The position numbers and the translations under genes are program-made. Under the pieces are notes generated by a model. That model saw only the letters and a list, made by a program, of their open reading frames with translations, was not told the DNA's origin and searched no databases. A DNA stretch of 64,000 bases from CAYLNH01 sp964384625 (GTDB lineage Bacteria > Verrucomicrobiota > Lentisphaeria > JABSQK01). Below, one piece after another: positions 25,872-34,219 of this stretch. The stretch covers positions 12,682 through 76,681 of the forward strand of contig CAYLNH010000005.1 of the NCBI GenBank assembly GCA_964384625.1, given 5' to 3'. Each line of letters opens with the position of its first letter. Position 1 is the first letter of the stretch.

Positions 25872-28800
25872 ATGCACACACATGCAGAAACGTTAACGCC
25901 TGTCGACGTGCGGTGGTGGACGCGGGGGCTTGTTGCCCTCTGCTTCGCTTTCGTGCTGTCAGCAGCCGTCAGGGCCGGCGAGGTAGCCAGTTTTACACTG
26001 GTGAACGCGTCAACCAACAACGACATTCAGCAGCTGAACGACGGAGACACGATCGACCTGGCGACGGTCGGCAGTTCGCTGAATGTCCGGGCGAACATTT
26101 CAGGTACGGCGACAAAGGTGAACTTTGCCTTGAGCGGTGCGATGAGTCACACCCAGAGCGAAGGCGTTGCGCCTTACGCGCTCTATGGCGATTCGTCCGG
26201 CAACTACAACAGCTGGACGCCCGTGGTTGGAAACTACAGTCTGACCGCCAACTGCGATGGCGCGGGCGCAAAGACGATCACGTTCACTGTGGCAAACGAC
26301 GGCGGGGACGATCCGCCACCCCCGCCGCCGGACGGCGATGACGGCGACGGCACCGTGACCATCTCCGGCGAGCTTAAGCGCTGGCACAAGGTGACGTTGA
26401 CCATCGACGGACCGTTCGCTTCCGAGACCGGTACGCCGAACCCGTTCCTGGACTACCGCATGGATGTGACCTTCACCAACGGATCGCTGACCTACAAGGT
26501 GCCGGGTTACTTCGCGGCCGACGGCAACGCCGCCAACAGTTCCGCGACCAGCGGTACCAAGTGGCGTGCACACTTGTCACCGGATCTCACCGGCACCTGG
26601 ACGTATACCGTCAGTTTTACCTACGGCAGTAACGTTGCAATTAACGGCGGCGGCGCTGCCGTTTCGCCGTACAACGGCAAGACCGGCACGTTCAGTATTG
26701 CTGAGACCGACAAGACCGGGCGCGACCTGCGCGCCAAGGGCCGGCTGCAGTATATCGGCGGGCACTATCTCAAGTTCGCCGGCAACGGCGAGTACTTCCT
26801 GAAGCAGGGCGCTGACGCGCCGGAGAACTTCCTGGCGTATGCCGACTTCGACGGCCCGTTCAAGACGGACGGTCAGAAAGACAACCTGATCAAGACCTGG
26901 AGCGCGCACGTGGGCGACTGGAAGACCGGCGACCCATCCTGGAAGAGCGGCAAAGGCAAGGGCATTATCGGCGCCGTCAACTACCTGGCCAGTGAAGGCA
27001 TGAACGCCTTCAGCTTTCTGCCGATGAACATCGGCGGCGACGACCGCAATGTCTTCCCGTATCTCAATTACACCGAGCGCGTCCGTCTGGACGTGTCGCG
27101 TCTGGCCCAGTGGCAGATCGTCATGGAGCACGGCACGCGAAAGGGCATGTTCCTGCATTTCAAAACGCAGGAGACTGAGAACGAACTGCTGCTGGACAGC
27201 GGCAATCTCGGCACCCAGCGCAAACTCTACTACCGCGAGCTGATCGCGCGTTTCGCGCATAACCTGGCGTTGAACTGGAACCTCGGCGAAGAGATCAACA
27301 ACGCCACGACGTCGCAGAAGCAGGCCTGGGCGCAGTACTTCTTTGACAACGATCCCTACCACCATCACATCGTCATCCACAACGGCGCCAACCATCACGA
27401 CCTGCTGGGGTCAGCCTCGAAACTGACCGGGTTCTCGCTGCAGACCAGTCAGTCTGATTTCAGCGGGGTGCACAGTCGCGTCAAGGACTACCTGTCGCGT
27501 TCGGTCAGTGCCGGCAAGCCCTGGGCCGTCGCCTGCGACGAACCGGGTGACGCCAGCCACGCACTGCGCCCGGACTACGACGCCGGCAGCTCGCACGAGG
27601 ACGGCCGCAAAAACGCCCTCTGGGGCACCTTCCTCGCCGGCGGCTGGGGCAACGAGTGGTACTTCGGCTACAAGCACGACCACTCGGACCTCACCTGCGA
27701 AGACTTCCGCAGCCGCGACAACTGGTGGGACTACTGCCGTTATGCCCTGGAGTTCTTCCCGAAGGCGAATGTGCCATATTGGGAAATGAAGAACGACAAC
27801 GGCAAGAGCTCAGCCTCTTCCGACTATTGCTTCTTCAAAGCGGGCGAAGCCTACATCGTCTACCTGAAGAACGGCGGTACGACCAACCTCGATCTGACCG
27901 GCGTCAGCGGCGACTTCGACGTCAAGTGGTATGACCCGCGCAACGGCGGCAGCCTGAAGAACGGATCCGTGACGCAAGTGTCCGGCGGCGGCAGCCGCGG
28001 GCTGGGGAACGCCCCGAACAACACCAGCAAGGACTGGGTCATCCTGGTCAAGAAGAGCGGCACCGCCACGAACCAGGCGCCCAGCGTTAACGCCGGCGCG
28101 GATCAGACAATCCAGTTGCCGACCGACAGCGTTAACCTCGACGGCACCGTCAGCGACGACGGCCTGCCCGAGGGCGCCGCGGTCAGCACGGCCTGGAGTA
28201 AAGTCAGCGGTCCGGGTACCGTGACCTTCGGCAACGCAGGCAGCGTCGACACCATGGCGAGCTTCAGCGCCGCCGGTACCTACGTGCTGCGACTGACCGC
28301 CGACGACACCGAGTTGTCCGCCAGCGACGATGTTCAAGTCGTCGTCAACGAAGAACAGACGAGCGGTGAAGTGGTCAAAGCGATCAACTGCGGCGGCGCG
28401 GCCTATACGGCCACGGACGGAACCGCGTATGTTGCGGACGTCAACTTCAATGCCGGCAAAACCTACACGACCTCCTCGGCCATCGCCGGGACCGAAGACG
28501 ACACGCTCTACAAGAGCGAGCGCTGGTACAACGGCAATCTGAAGTACACCATTCCGGTGACGGACGGCGACTACCAGGTGACGCTGAAGTTCGCCGAAGT
28601 CTACTTCGACGCCGAGGGCAAGCGCGTCTTCGACGTCAAGGTCGAAGGCCAGCAGGTGGTCGACAACCTGGACCTGGTGAAAATGGTCGGCAAGAACGCC
28701 GCCTACGACGTAACCGTCACCGCCACGGTGGCCGACGGCAACCTGAACGTCGAGTTGGTCCAGCAGACGCAGAATCCGAAGATCAGCGCCATCCTCGTGG

Positions 28801-30203
28801 TCAGCGGCAGCGACAGCACGACCAACGAGGCTCCGGTGGTCGATGCCGGCGCTGATCAGACGATTCAACTGCCGAACAGCGCCGCCTTGAACGGCTCCGC
28901 GTCGGATGATGGTCTGCCGAACGGCACGCTGACGACGCAGTGGAGCATGGTCAGTGGTCCGGGCACCGTCACGTTCGGTGATGCCTCGGCCCTGAGCACG
29001 ACGGCAAGTTTCAGTGTGGCCGGCAGCTATGTATTGCGCTTGACCGCTGATGATACCGAACTGCTCAGCACCGACGATGTGACCATCACGGTCGAGGAAG
29101 AGCAGGCGGATGGTCAGGTGGTCGCGGCGATCAACTGCGGCGGCGGCGAGTATACCGCCGGCGACGGCACCCTGTATTCGGGTGACGGCAACTACAACGC
29201 CGGGAGCAAGTACAGCACCACAGCGGCGATTGCCGGTACGACCGACGACAAACTCTATCAGAGCGAGCGGTACTACAACGGCAACCTGCAGTACGCCATC
29301 CCCCTGCCGAACGGCAACTATGAGGTGACACTGAAGTTCGCCGAGGTCTACTTTGACGCGACGGGCAAACGGATCTTCGACGTCAAAGTCGAGGGCGGCA
29401 TGGTGGTGGACAATCTGGATATCGTCAAGGCAGTCGGCAAGAACGCGGCCCACGATGTCAAACAGGTTGTTACTGTCGCCGACGGCGAACTGACCATTGC
29501 GCTGGTACAGCAGACGCAGAACCCGAAGATCAGCGCGATCCTGGTCAAGACCAGCGGCAGCGCTCCGGTCAACCAGGCCCCGAGTGTCGATGCCGGCGCC
29601 GACCAGACCATCCAGTTGCCGAACAGCGCCAGTCTCAACGGCACCGTCAGCGACGACGGCCTGCCGGGTGCGGGTCTGAGCACCTCTTGGAGCAAGGTCA
29701 GTGGGCCGGGAACGGTCAGCTTCGGCAACGCGGGCAACGTCGATACAACGGCGAGCTTCAGTGCCGCCGGCACCTACGTGCTGCGGCTGACTGCCGACGA
29801 CTCCGAGTTGGCGGCGAGCGACGACGTCCAGATCGTCGTCGATGCCGAGCCGGTTGCCGACCTGGCGGTCACCGGTTTCACGTTGGTGAACGCGTCAACA
29901 GATCAGGATCTCCGGGCGCTGGGCAACGGCGATACCATCAACCTGACCGCTGACGGCACGGCGCTGAGCATCCGTGCAGCGGTCAGCGGCACGGTCGGCA
30001 GCGTCAAGTTCTATGTCGACGGCACGGCGGTGCAGACGGAGAACGTAGCGCCGTACGCCATCGCCGGCGACACCAGCGGCGACTACAAGCCCTGGACACC
30101 GCCGCTGGGAACGCACACGATCAAGGCCGTCCCCTACAGCGGCAGCAGCGCCGGCGGCACGGCCGGTCCTGCGATGGAAATCACCATCACCGTCGTCGAG
30201 TAG
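25872..30203 (+). CDS. Secreted GH140/DUF4038-like glycosidase with PKD-like and malectin-like modules
   Basis: A 1443-aa exported protein (signal to about residue 35, ending VRA). In order: an Ig-like module (38-142); a Pro linker; a DUF5060-like beta domain (about 156-275); an apiosidase-like barrel (about 280-640) with candidate acids in NWNLGEE (near 470) and ACDEPGD (near 555); a putative collagen-binding-type domain ending KDWVILV; then PKD-like (NQAPSVNAGADQTIQLP), malectin-like, PKD-like, malectin-like, PKD-like; finally a copy of the N-terminal module (about 1330-1443). The two malectin and three PKD units are close duplicates. Likely binds and cleaves plant or algal polysaccharide; substrate unknown. 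AAGGAG lies 6 bases before the ATG. No adjacent transporter. Confidence 0.82.
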   Translation: MHTHAETLTPVDVRWWTRGLVALCFAFVLSAAVRAGEVASFTLVNASTNNDIQQLNDGDTIDLATVGSSLNVRANISGTATKVNFALSGAMSHTQSEGVAPYALYGDSSGNYNSWTPVVGNYSLTANCDGAGAKTITFTVANDGGDDPPPPPPDGDDGDGTVTISGELKRWHKVTLTIDGPFASETGTPNPFLDYRMDVTFTNGSLTYKVPGYFAADGNAANSSATSGTKWRAHLSPDLTGTWTYTVSFTYGSNVAINGGGAAVSPYNGKTGTFSIAETDKTGRDLRAKGRLQYIGGHYLKFAGNGEYFLKQGADAPENFLAYADFDGPFKTDGQKDNLIKTWSAHVGDWKTGDPSWKSGKGKGIIGAVNYLASEGMNAFSFLPMNIGGDDRNVFPYLNYTERVRLDVSRLAQWQIVMEHGTRKGMFLHFKTQETENELLLDSGNLGTQRKLYYRELIARFAHNLALNWNLGEEINNATTSQKQAWAQYFFDNDPYHHHIVIHNGANHHDLLGSASKLTGFSLQTSQSDFSGVHSRVKDYLSRSVSAGKPWAVACDEPGDASHALRPDYDAGSSHEDGRKNALWGTFLAGGWGNEWYFGYKHDHSDLTCEDFRSRDNWWDYCRYALEFFPKANVPYWEMKNDNGKSSASSDYCFFKAGEAYIVYLKNGGTTNLDLTGVSGDFDVKWYDPRNGGSLKNGSVTQVSGGGSRGLGNAPNNTSKDWVILVKKSGTATNQAPSVNAGADQTIQLPTDSVNLDGTVSDDGLPEGAAVSTAWSKVSGPGTVTFGNAGSVDTMASFSAAGTYVLRLTADDTELSASDDVQVVVNEEQTSGEVVKAINCGGAAYTATDGTAYVADVNFNAGKTYTTSSAIAGTEDDTLYKSERWYNGNLKYTIPVTDGDYQVTLKFAEVYFDAEGKRVFDVKVEGQQVVDNLDLVKMVGKNAAYDVTVTATVADGNLNVELVQQTQNPKISAILVVSGSDSTTNEAPVVDAGADQTIQLPNSAALNGSASDDGLPNGTLTTQWSMVSGPGTVTFGDASALSTTASFSVAGSYVLRLTADDTELLSTDDVTITVEEEQADGQVVAAINCGGGEYTAGDGTLYSGDGNYNAGSKYSTTAAIAGTTDDKLYQSERYYNGNLQYAIPLPNGNYEVTLKFAEVYFDATGKRIFDVKVEGGMVVDNLDIVKAVGKNAAHDVKQVVTVADGELTIALVQQTQNPKISAILVKTSGSAPVNQAPSVDAGADQTIQLPNSASLNGTVSDDGLPGAGLSTSWSKVSGPGTVSFGNAGNVDTTASFSAAGTYVLRLTADDSELAASDDVQIVVDAEPVADLAVTGFTLVNASTDQDLRALGNGDTINLTADGTALSIRAAVSGTVGSVKFYVDGTAVQTENVAPYAIAGDTSGDYKPWTPPLGTHTIKAVPYSGSSAGGTAGPAMEITITVVE

Positions 30204-30225
30204 CCCCGTACATCCGAATCCCATT

Positions 30226-30268
30226 CAGGAGGTCCTGCGCTTTCTTCCGCAGGACCTCCTGCTTCTTC
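30226..30268 (+). terminator. Intrinsic terminator after the secreted glycosidase
   Basis: A perfect 14-bp stem (CAGGAGGTCCTGCG, 30226-30239, with its complement at 30248-30261), an 8-base loop, then CTTCTTC. It starts 23 bases after the stop codon. The tail is pyrimidine-rich rather than a pure T run. Confidence 0.8.
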
Positions 30269-30337
30269 AAGCGTACTGACTATCCAACCGACGAATGACC
30301 AACTCCCATTGTCCAAGTTCGGATTCCTCCTTTCCGT

Positions 30338-30379
30338 ACTTGGTAATTGAACATTCCTCGGTTGGATATTGGATATTCT
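30338..30379. repeat. Six 7-bp units between glycosidase and integron relic
   Basis: ACTTGGT, AATTGAA, CATTCCT, CGGTTGG, ATATTGG and ATATTCT, the same degenerate unit type as at 24202-24303. Confidence 0.6.
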
Positions 30380-30411
30380 TCGGCGCACCGGGAGCAGTGC
30401 CGTAGATCAGC

Positions 30412-30531
30412 TCAGCCATCAGCTTGCAGGTACCTGACGAAGCGTTCCTCCCAATGAACGTAGTACTTGATGAGCTCTTCCTTGACGAGTTTCCGTTCCT
30501 TCAGAAAATCTCCGAACCGTGGCTTCCCGGA
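30412..30531 (-). pseudogene. Truncated N-terminus of an integron-type tyrosine recombinase
   Basis: A 39-aa frame from ATG 30531 reads MSGKPRFGDFLKERKL and then YYVHWEERFVRYL, which resembles the SAM-like N-terminal core-binding segment of integron integrases. It ends at TGA 30412-30414; the catalytic domain (R...HxxR...Y) is absent and no continuation is seen in other frames. The longer in-frame ATG at 30711 is less likely, as AAAGGG precedes 30531. It faces away from the plus-strand cassettes, which is the standard integron layout. Identification rests on a short similarity. Confidence 0.5.
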
Positions 30532-30565
30532 CATAGAGGACCCTTTCGGTGTTGGTCTACGAGGG

Positions 30566-30593
30566 AGTATACTCGCCGCGGCAACATGCTCAA
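30566..30593 (-). promoter_or_regulatory. Possible integrase promoter
   Basis: On the minus strand: TTGAGC (30593-30588), 16-base spacer, TATACT (30571-30566), about 35 bases ahead of the ATG at 30531. The -10 box is good, the -35 moderate. The tract from here to 30727 would be the attI region; no certain core site could be picked. Confidence 0.4.
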
Positions 30594-30727
30594 TCAAACA
30601 AGCCAATATGTATTCGCTCTTTATCGCGAAGTCCAACTTGCACATTCGGCCAGTCTTGATTAAGTTGGCGGTGTTCAACGGCTGCTGTTGATCATCTGAT
30701 TCAACCGGCACGTTCTGTGGGAGCCAC

Positions 30728-30904
30728 GCTCAACCGGGGGGGCTGACATTCGCCACAGACGCGGAAGACGGCCGGCAGTGTGGCGTTGTTTGCCGTTGAA
30801 CCACCAAAACCCACGGCTGTCTGTTGAGTAATAAGTTCGCGTCAAAGAATTGATATGCAAGATGACGACGTAACCGCGCCGAATCCCCAGGCTTATCGTT
30901 AGGA
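30728..30904 (+). other. Possible attC/attI site with GTTAGGA cassette junction
   Basis: GTTAGGA (30898-30904) has the R' core form and lies 9 bases before the ATG of the first cassette gene, as in true cassettes. A candidate partner box GCTCAAC is at 30728-30734. ATTCG-C words are symmetrically placed inside each arm, but the 177-base span is long. A shorter alternative, GCTCAAC (30728) with GTTGAAC (30795-30801) and inner arms CGCCACA/TGTGGCG, is also possible. The junction is better supported than the exact site. Confidence 0.35.
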
Positions 30905-30913
30905 GACAAAGGA

Positions 30914-31225
30914 ATGGCGGAGTTCTCAGCCAATTTCGACTTCGAGATCTTAGATGAATTCTGGGCCGAGATTTCCTCGAAGACGAACCTTTCCGAATTC
31001 TTCGACATGCCCCAAGTTCTGAGCGAAATAAAGGGTCTCGCCCACGATGAGGAGAGGACTTGGGAGAAGAAGGTCAAGAGAGGTTTCTTGCGCTCTGATA
31101 GCTATCTAATCAAAGTATTCATGGACGACATCGAAGCTCCTGACATCTACATATTCGGGCCAGGACCATTGACCAAATCGTGTGACGAAGTCTACGCCGC
31201 AATTTGCGAGGCAAAAGGGATATAG
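30914..31225 (+). CDS. Integron cassette protein, unknown function (103 aa)
   Basis: An acidic, soluble-looking protein with no recognised domain. Visibly more AT-rich than its neighbours. The ATG follows AGGAGACAAAGGA directly after the GTTAGGA junction; the TAG stop is 1 base before the R'' box of the attC at 31227. Gene plus attC therefore form a complete cassette. Function cannot be assigned; residues about 55-90 contain SYLIKVFMDD and DIYIFGPGPL segments that suggest an alpha/beta fold. Confidence 0.7.
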   Translation: MAEFSANFDFEILDEFWAEISSKTNLSEFFDMPQVLSEIKGLAHDEERTWEKKVKRGFLRSDSYLIKVFMDDIEAPDIYIFGPGPLTKSCDEVYAAICEAKGI

Positions 31226-31226
31226 C

Positions 31227-31357
31227 TCCTAACCAGCACCTCCAGTCGGACAGGGCTAGCCAGGCGACTTCGACGAAGGATTGACCGTTTATCAACGCAC
31301 CAACCCGTCAGAACGACCACCAAGGTTGCCGCCCTGCCGCTGAGGTGCACGTTGGGA
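31227..31357 (+). other. attC recombination site (131 bp)
   Basis: Starts with R'' TCCTAAC (31227-31233) and ends with R' GTTGGGA (31351-31357), which are complementary. The inner arms CAGCACCTCCAG (31233-31244) and CTGAGGTGCAC (31340-31350) pair with one extra base on one side, and CAGGGC (31250-31255) pairs with GCCCTG (31331-31336). Length, boundary boxes and imperfect pairing fit an integron attC. It lies exactly between the stop of one small gene and the ribosome site of the next. Confidence 0.8.
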
Positions 31358-31367
31358 AGGAGTTTTT

Positions 31368-31877
31368 ATGAAGACGGGATCGGAATTGGTCAAGAAGCTC
31401 TGGCTGTCTCTGAACGCGCCGCTTCCGGTGGGAATCATCTGCATTCTCCTGATCGCCGGGCTTATCGGCATCGGAATGCTCTGGTTGGGCCGCAATCTAC
31501 GCGAGGACGACGAGAGAAGGGACGAAATCGAAGCGCTCGGCCGCCTGCAAGTGCTGTCCTTCGCCAAGGCCGGGGGCACCGGTGCCGGACCCCATAAGTA
31601 CGTAGGCAAGATGCGAAACAACAGCCGCTTCATCGTCTATAATGTGCAGGCGGCCGTCTGCGCCTACGATGCCAATGACAAGCTGCAGGATGTCACCGAC
31701 TGTACAGTCCAGGGCATCGGCAGGCTGGCGCCCGGTCAAGAACGGGAGTTCTATGTTGAGCGACACTTTCGAGATGACGAAGAAGGCTGGGGCGGCGATG
31801 AACCGCTAAAGATCGAAGGCGAGAAGGTGACGATAAACCTCGTGGCCACCGACACTGCAGAGGTCAAAGACGATTAG
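31368..31877 (+). CDS. Integron cassette membrane-anchored protein, unknown function (169 aa)
   Basis: One membrane helix (about 19-41), then a soluble domain of about 125 residues with a FIVYNVQAAVCAYD strand region and GQEREFYVERHF, possibly a beta-sandwich. AAGGAG overlaps the end of the attC R' box, so the ribosome site is at the cassette edge. The stop TAG is shared with the left end of a MITE; before insertion the stop would have been followed by CCCCCCAACCAG, parallel to the start of the attC at 31227. Confidence 0.75.
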   Translation: MKTGSELVKKLWLSLNAPLPVGIICILLIAGLIGIGMLWLGRNLREDDERRDEIEALGRLQVLSFAKAGGTGAGPHKYVGKMRNNSRFIVYNVQAAVCAYDANDKLQDVTDCTVQGIGRLAPGQEREFYVERHFRDDEEGWGGDEPLKIEGEKVTINLVATDTAEVKDD

Positions 31878-32181
31878 AGCATTTTCAGCAAACCTGTAGC
31901 CGCTTTCGAAGGGCGTTGCGTTTCGGAATCCGTGTATGAGTTGACGCTTCGCTGCAGCCTGCGGTTGGCATCGGGCCTCCGGCCCGTCTCCGGCTTCAGC
32001 CGGAAGCTCCGCGCAGGTTTTCCGCCCCGGCGGACCAGCCCGTGGCTGGCGGCCCGATCATCCGGGCGCAGGAACGGGGCTCCCGCCCGTGGGAACTTCC
32101 GCCTTCCGGCGGTACTCCGGCTGAACCTCGCAGATGAGCCCAATTGCACCGAGTGGCTACGATTCTATGCAAAATGCTCTA
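31875..32181. mobile_element. MITE-like element with TA flanks and 11-bp terminal inverted repeats
   Basis: TAGAGCATTTT (31875-31885) and AAAATGCTCTA (32171-32181) are exact inverted repeats; weaker pairing (GTAGCC/GGCTAC) continues inside. If TA is the target duplication, the ends fit IS630/mariner-type transposition. The 307-bp body has no gene but several internal hairpins (GGGCCTCCGGCCC, TCCGGCTTCAGCCGGA). It sits in the TAG stop of the cassette gene and restores a TAG on both sides. Confidence 0.7.
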
Positions 32182-32432
32182 GCCCCCCAACCAGAGGATG
32201 CAGGACAAGCCTGATTCCAGGGCGTTCTGCCCCGAAGAACTCGCATTGGGCGCGGTGCAGGATCACCGGCACCCAGGCTACTGGAAACACCGCCTCAAAT
32301 AGGGCAGAAGGATGCAGCCCGAGCTGATCTCGGGCGTTCGAGCGAGTAAATGGGCCTATCAAACAACGACCGAGACTATGCTCAACGGTGTCCCGGGTCG
32401 CTTTGGCCACGAAGAGCGCAGCGAGGACTGCC

Positions 32433-32960
32433 ATGGACCTGCAAGCCGGATTTGCTGAGGTGGACATCACGCCGCAAGTGTTCCCCGCGACGACCTATTG
32501 GTCGACCGTCGATGCCGTCGTTGACCCTCTCTTTGCCCATGCCGGCGTGTTTCATGACGGCGCAACTGTGGACGACCTTTCATCCTACAACGTGTTCAAG
32601 GGCCTGGTTGAGAGAGGCTGGTACCGGTGGTCGCTTGACAGGCTGAAGACGTACCACTCCCGAAGCGATCATGAGACTGCGGAGATACAGGTCGTGCGGA
32701 TTGGCGATACGGTCTTCGGCGCCGCCCCGGCCGAGTATTTCTGCCAGCATTCGCTGCGTATCAAGGAGCAGAGCCCGGCGAAGCAGACCTTCGTCGTGTC
32801 TCTCGCAAACGGGTGGTTGGGCTATATCCCACACCGGGAAGCGTTCGAGCGCATCGGGGGGCACGAGAGCACGTGGTGCATCTCAAGCAAGATGGAACCC
32901 GAGGCAGGAGACCGCATGGCAGACGCTGTGCTGCACCTCATCAGCCGGGTCTCGGCTTGA
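32433..32960 (+). pseudogene. Shortened neutral-ceramidase-like protein
   Basis: The N-terminus (DLQAGFAEVDITPQ) matches the start of neutral/alkaline ceramidase-like proteins. From about residue 75, ETAEIQVVRIGDTVFGAAPAE, TFVVSLANGWLGYIPHREAFE and SSKMEPEAGDRM match their C-terminal half. At 175 aa the middle part, which carries the metal and catalytic residues in the family, is missing. This suggests an internal deletion that kept frame. ATG 32433 (AGGA upstream) is preferred to GTG 32388. The 250 bases before it hold no gene, only the remnant of the attC-like CCCCAACCAG start. Confidence 0.6.
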
Positions 32961-33119
32961 GAGCACAGCACCGACGGGTGAACCAAAAGGTACAGACGGA
33001 GCGGCGGGCGGTCTCCCCGGTGCGTCCGAGGGCGGGGAGCAGCATCGCGGCCAGAATCGCGATGATCGCGATCACCACCAACAGCTCAATGAGCGTAAAC
33101 CCCTGCCCGGCAGCCTGAG
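32941..33119 (-). pseudogene. Remnant of a prepilin-type pseudopilin gene
   Basis: The minus strand encodes GQGFTLIELLVVIAIIAILA and then AMLLPALGRTGETARRSVC, the classic type IV prepilin N-terminal helix. A stop lies just upstream with no start codon before the cleavage motif, and the sequence loses family character after RSVC, ending at TGA 32941-32943. It overlaps the 3' end of the ceramidase-like fragment on the other strand. A broken relative of the intact gene at 47651. Confidence 0.75.
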
Positions 33120-33226
33120 AGAATCAGGATGGACACAAAAAATGCCGGGAATTCGGTGGGGCGGGGTGTTAGGTCGGGTGTTTTCCGGGAACAGAAGTGA
33201 TGAACAGACAAGGTGGAGAGCGACAC

Positions 33227-33883
33227 ATGAACACGAGAGTTGAGATTCTGAGACGGGCGCTCGTCTCGCACTTTATCACCAAGCTTGTTGGCGCCCTTCT
33301 GGCGCTCGGCCTGCTCATCGTCATGACGCAGAACGCCGAAGCCGGGCCGATTCCGAAGCTGCCGGGCAAGCGCGGGAAGACCTTCCTTGAGAAGGACGGT
33401 CTGCTGGTGATGGAGGTCGAGCACGTATACGACTCCAGCCACTGGAAGAAAGAGAACAAGATGGAGGGGTTTACGGGGACCTGCTATTTCACCTGGCGCG
33501 GACGGAACTACCTGAATCGCCCGGGCAAAGGCAAATTGCGGTTTCGCTTCATCATCAAGAATCCGGGTACCTATCACCTGCGGATCCGGAACCGGCATGA
33601 CTACAAGGACAGTACCGAGCAGAACGACTGTTTCACAAAAATGGATCGCGGTGACTGGGTCAAGACATTCTCGAGCCAGCGCGGCAAGTGGACCTGGCGC
33701 ACGAATCACGAGTTTCACAAGGGCGGCAAGCCGCCGGCGAAATACGAACTCAAGGCCGGCAAGTACACCTTGTACATTTCCGGGCGTTCGACCGGGTTCA
33801 GCATCGACCGGATCGTGTTGTTCAAGGACGGCGTGAAGGGTGAGGACGAGACCTTGCCGGAGTCGGAGTTCGCCGAGAGATGA
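33227..33883 (+). CDS. Secreted carbohydrate-binding-like beta-sandwich protein
   Basis: A 218-aa exported protein: signal peptide to about residue 39 (NAEA), then one domain with GKLRFRFIIKNPGTYHLRIRN and KAGKYTLYISGRSTGFSIDR. This is the pattern of jelly-roll ligand-binding domains where the last strands end in iDRivL. ATG 33227 has GGTGGAGAG upstream; earlier GTG/ATG codons at 33197/33200 are in frame. No catalytic motif is seen. The stop overlaps the left end of an inverted-repeat element. Confidence 0.65.
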   Translation: MNTRVEILRRALVSHFITKLVGALLALGLLIVMTQNAEAGPIPKLPGKRGKTFLEKDGLLVMEVEHVYDSSHWKKENKMEGFTGTCYFTWRGRNYLNRPGKGKLRFRFIIKNPGTYHLRIRNRHDYKDSTEQNDCFTKMDRGDWVKTFSSQRGKWTWRTNHEFHKGGKPPAKYELKAGKYTLYISGRSTGFSIDRIVLFKDGVKGEDETLPESEFAER

Positions 33884-34185
33884 AACCACGGATAAGCACG
33901 GATGAACTTAGCGCGGCCTGTGGCCGCAACCAAACTGATCCACATCTAACGTCGTTCCCACTTCGTTGCTGCCGAAAGGCAGCAGCGAAGCGTCAACGAT
34001 GGAGATTCTCGGAATCTGTAGCTCGTTGAATCGAAACCTGTTACTCGGCAAACTTTGCTCAAAAAACAAGGATCCTACGGATAGTAGTACGGATGAACAC
34101 GGATGAAAACGAAGGAAACAGGGCGCCAACCATCTAACAGCAGTCCGGAGCACGCATTTCCAACATCTGTGTGCCTCTGTGGTTT
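33883..34185. repeat. Inverted-repeat intergenic element of ACGGATGAAC type
   Basis: AAACCACGGATAAGCACGGATG (written in two parts: AAACCACGGATAAGC and ACGGATG, 33883-33904) is the imperfect inverse of 34164-34185, with 16 of 22 positions matching. Inside, ACGGATGAAC/ACGGATGAAA (about 34090-34109) repeats the unit. The 336-bp gap before the sigma gene holds nothing else recognisable. Similar ACCACGGATGAACACGG words are common spacers in PVC genomes. Confidence 0.5.
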
Positions 34186-34219
34186 AATAGCGTTCCTGCT
34201 GTGTGAGTGTTAGATTGAG

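Noticed and set aside
27810..29453. 547-aa minus-strand frame inside the secreted glycosidase
   Set aside because: Repeats mirror the PKD/malectin duplicates of the real gene, and it has no ribosome site or recognisable domain.
33086..33889. 267-aa minus-strand frame opposite the secreted 218-aa protein
   Set aside because: The plus-strand gene has a signal peptide, ribosome site and domain pattern; the minus frame has none.
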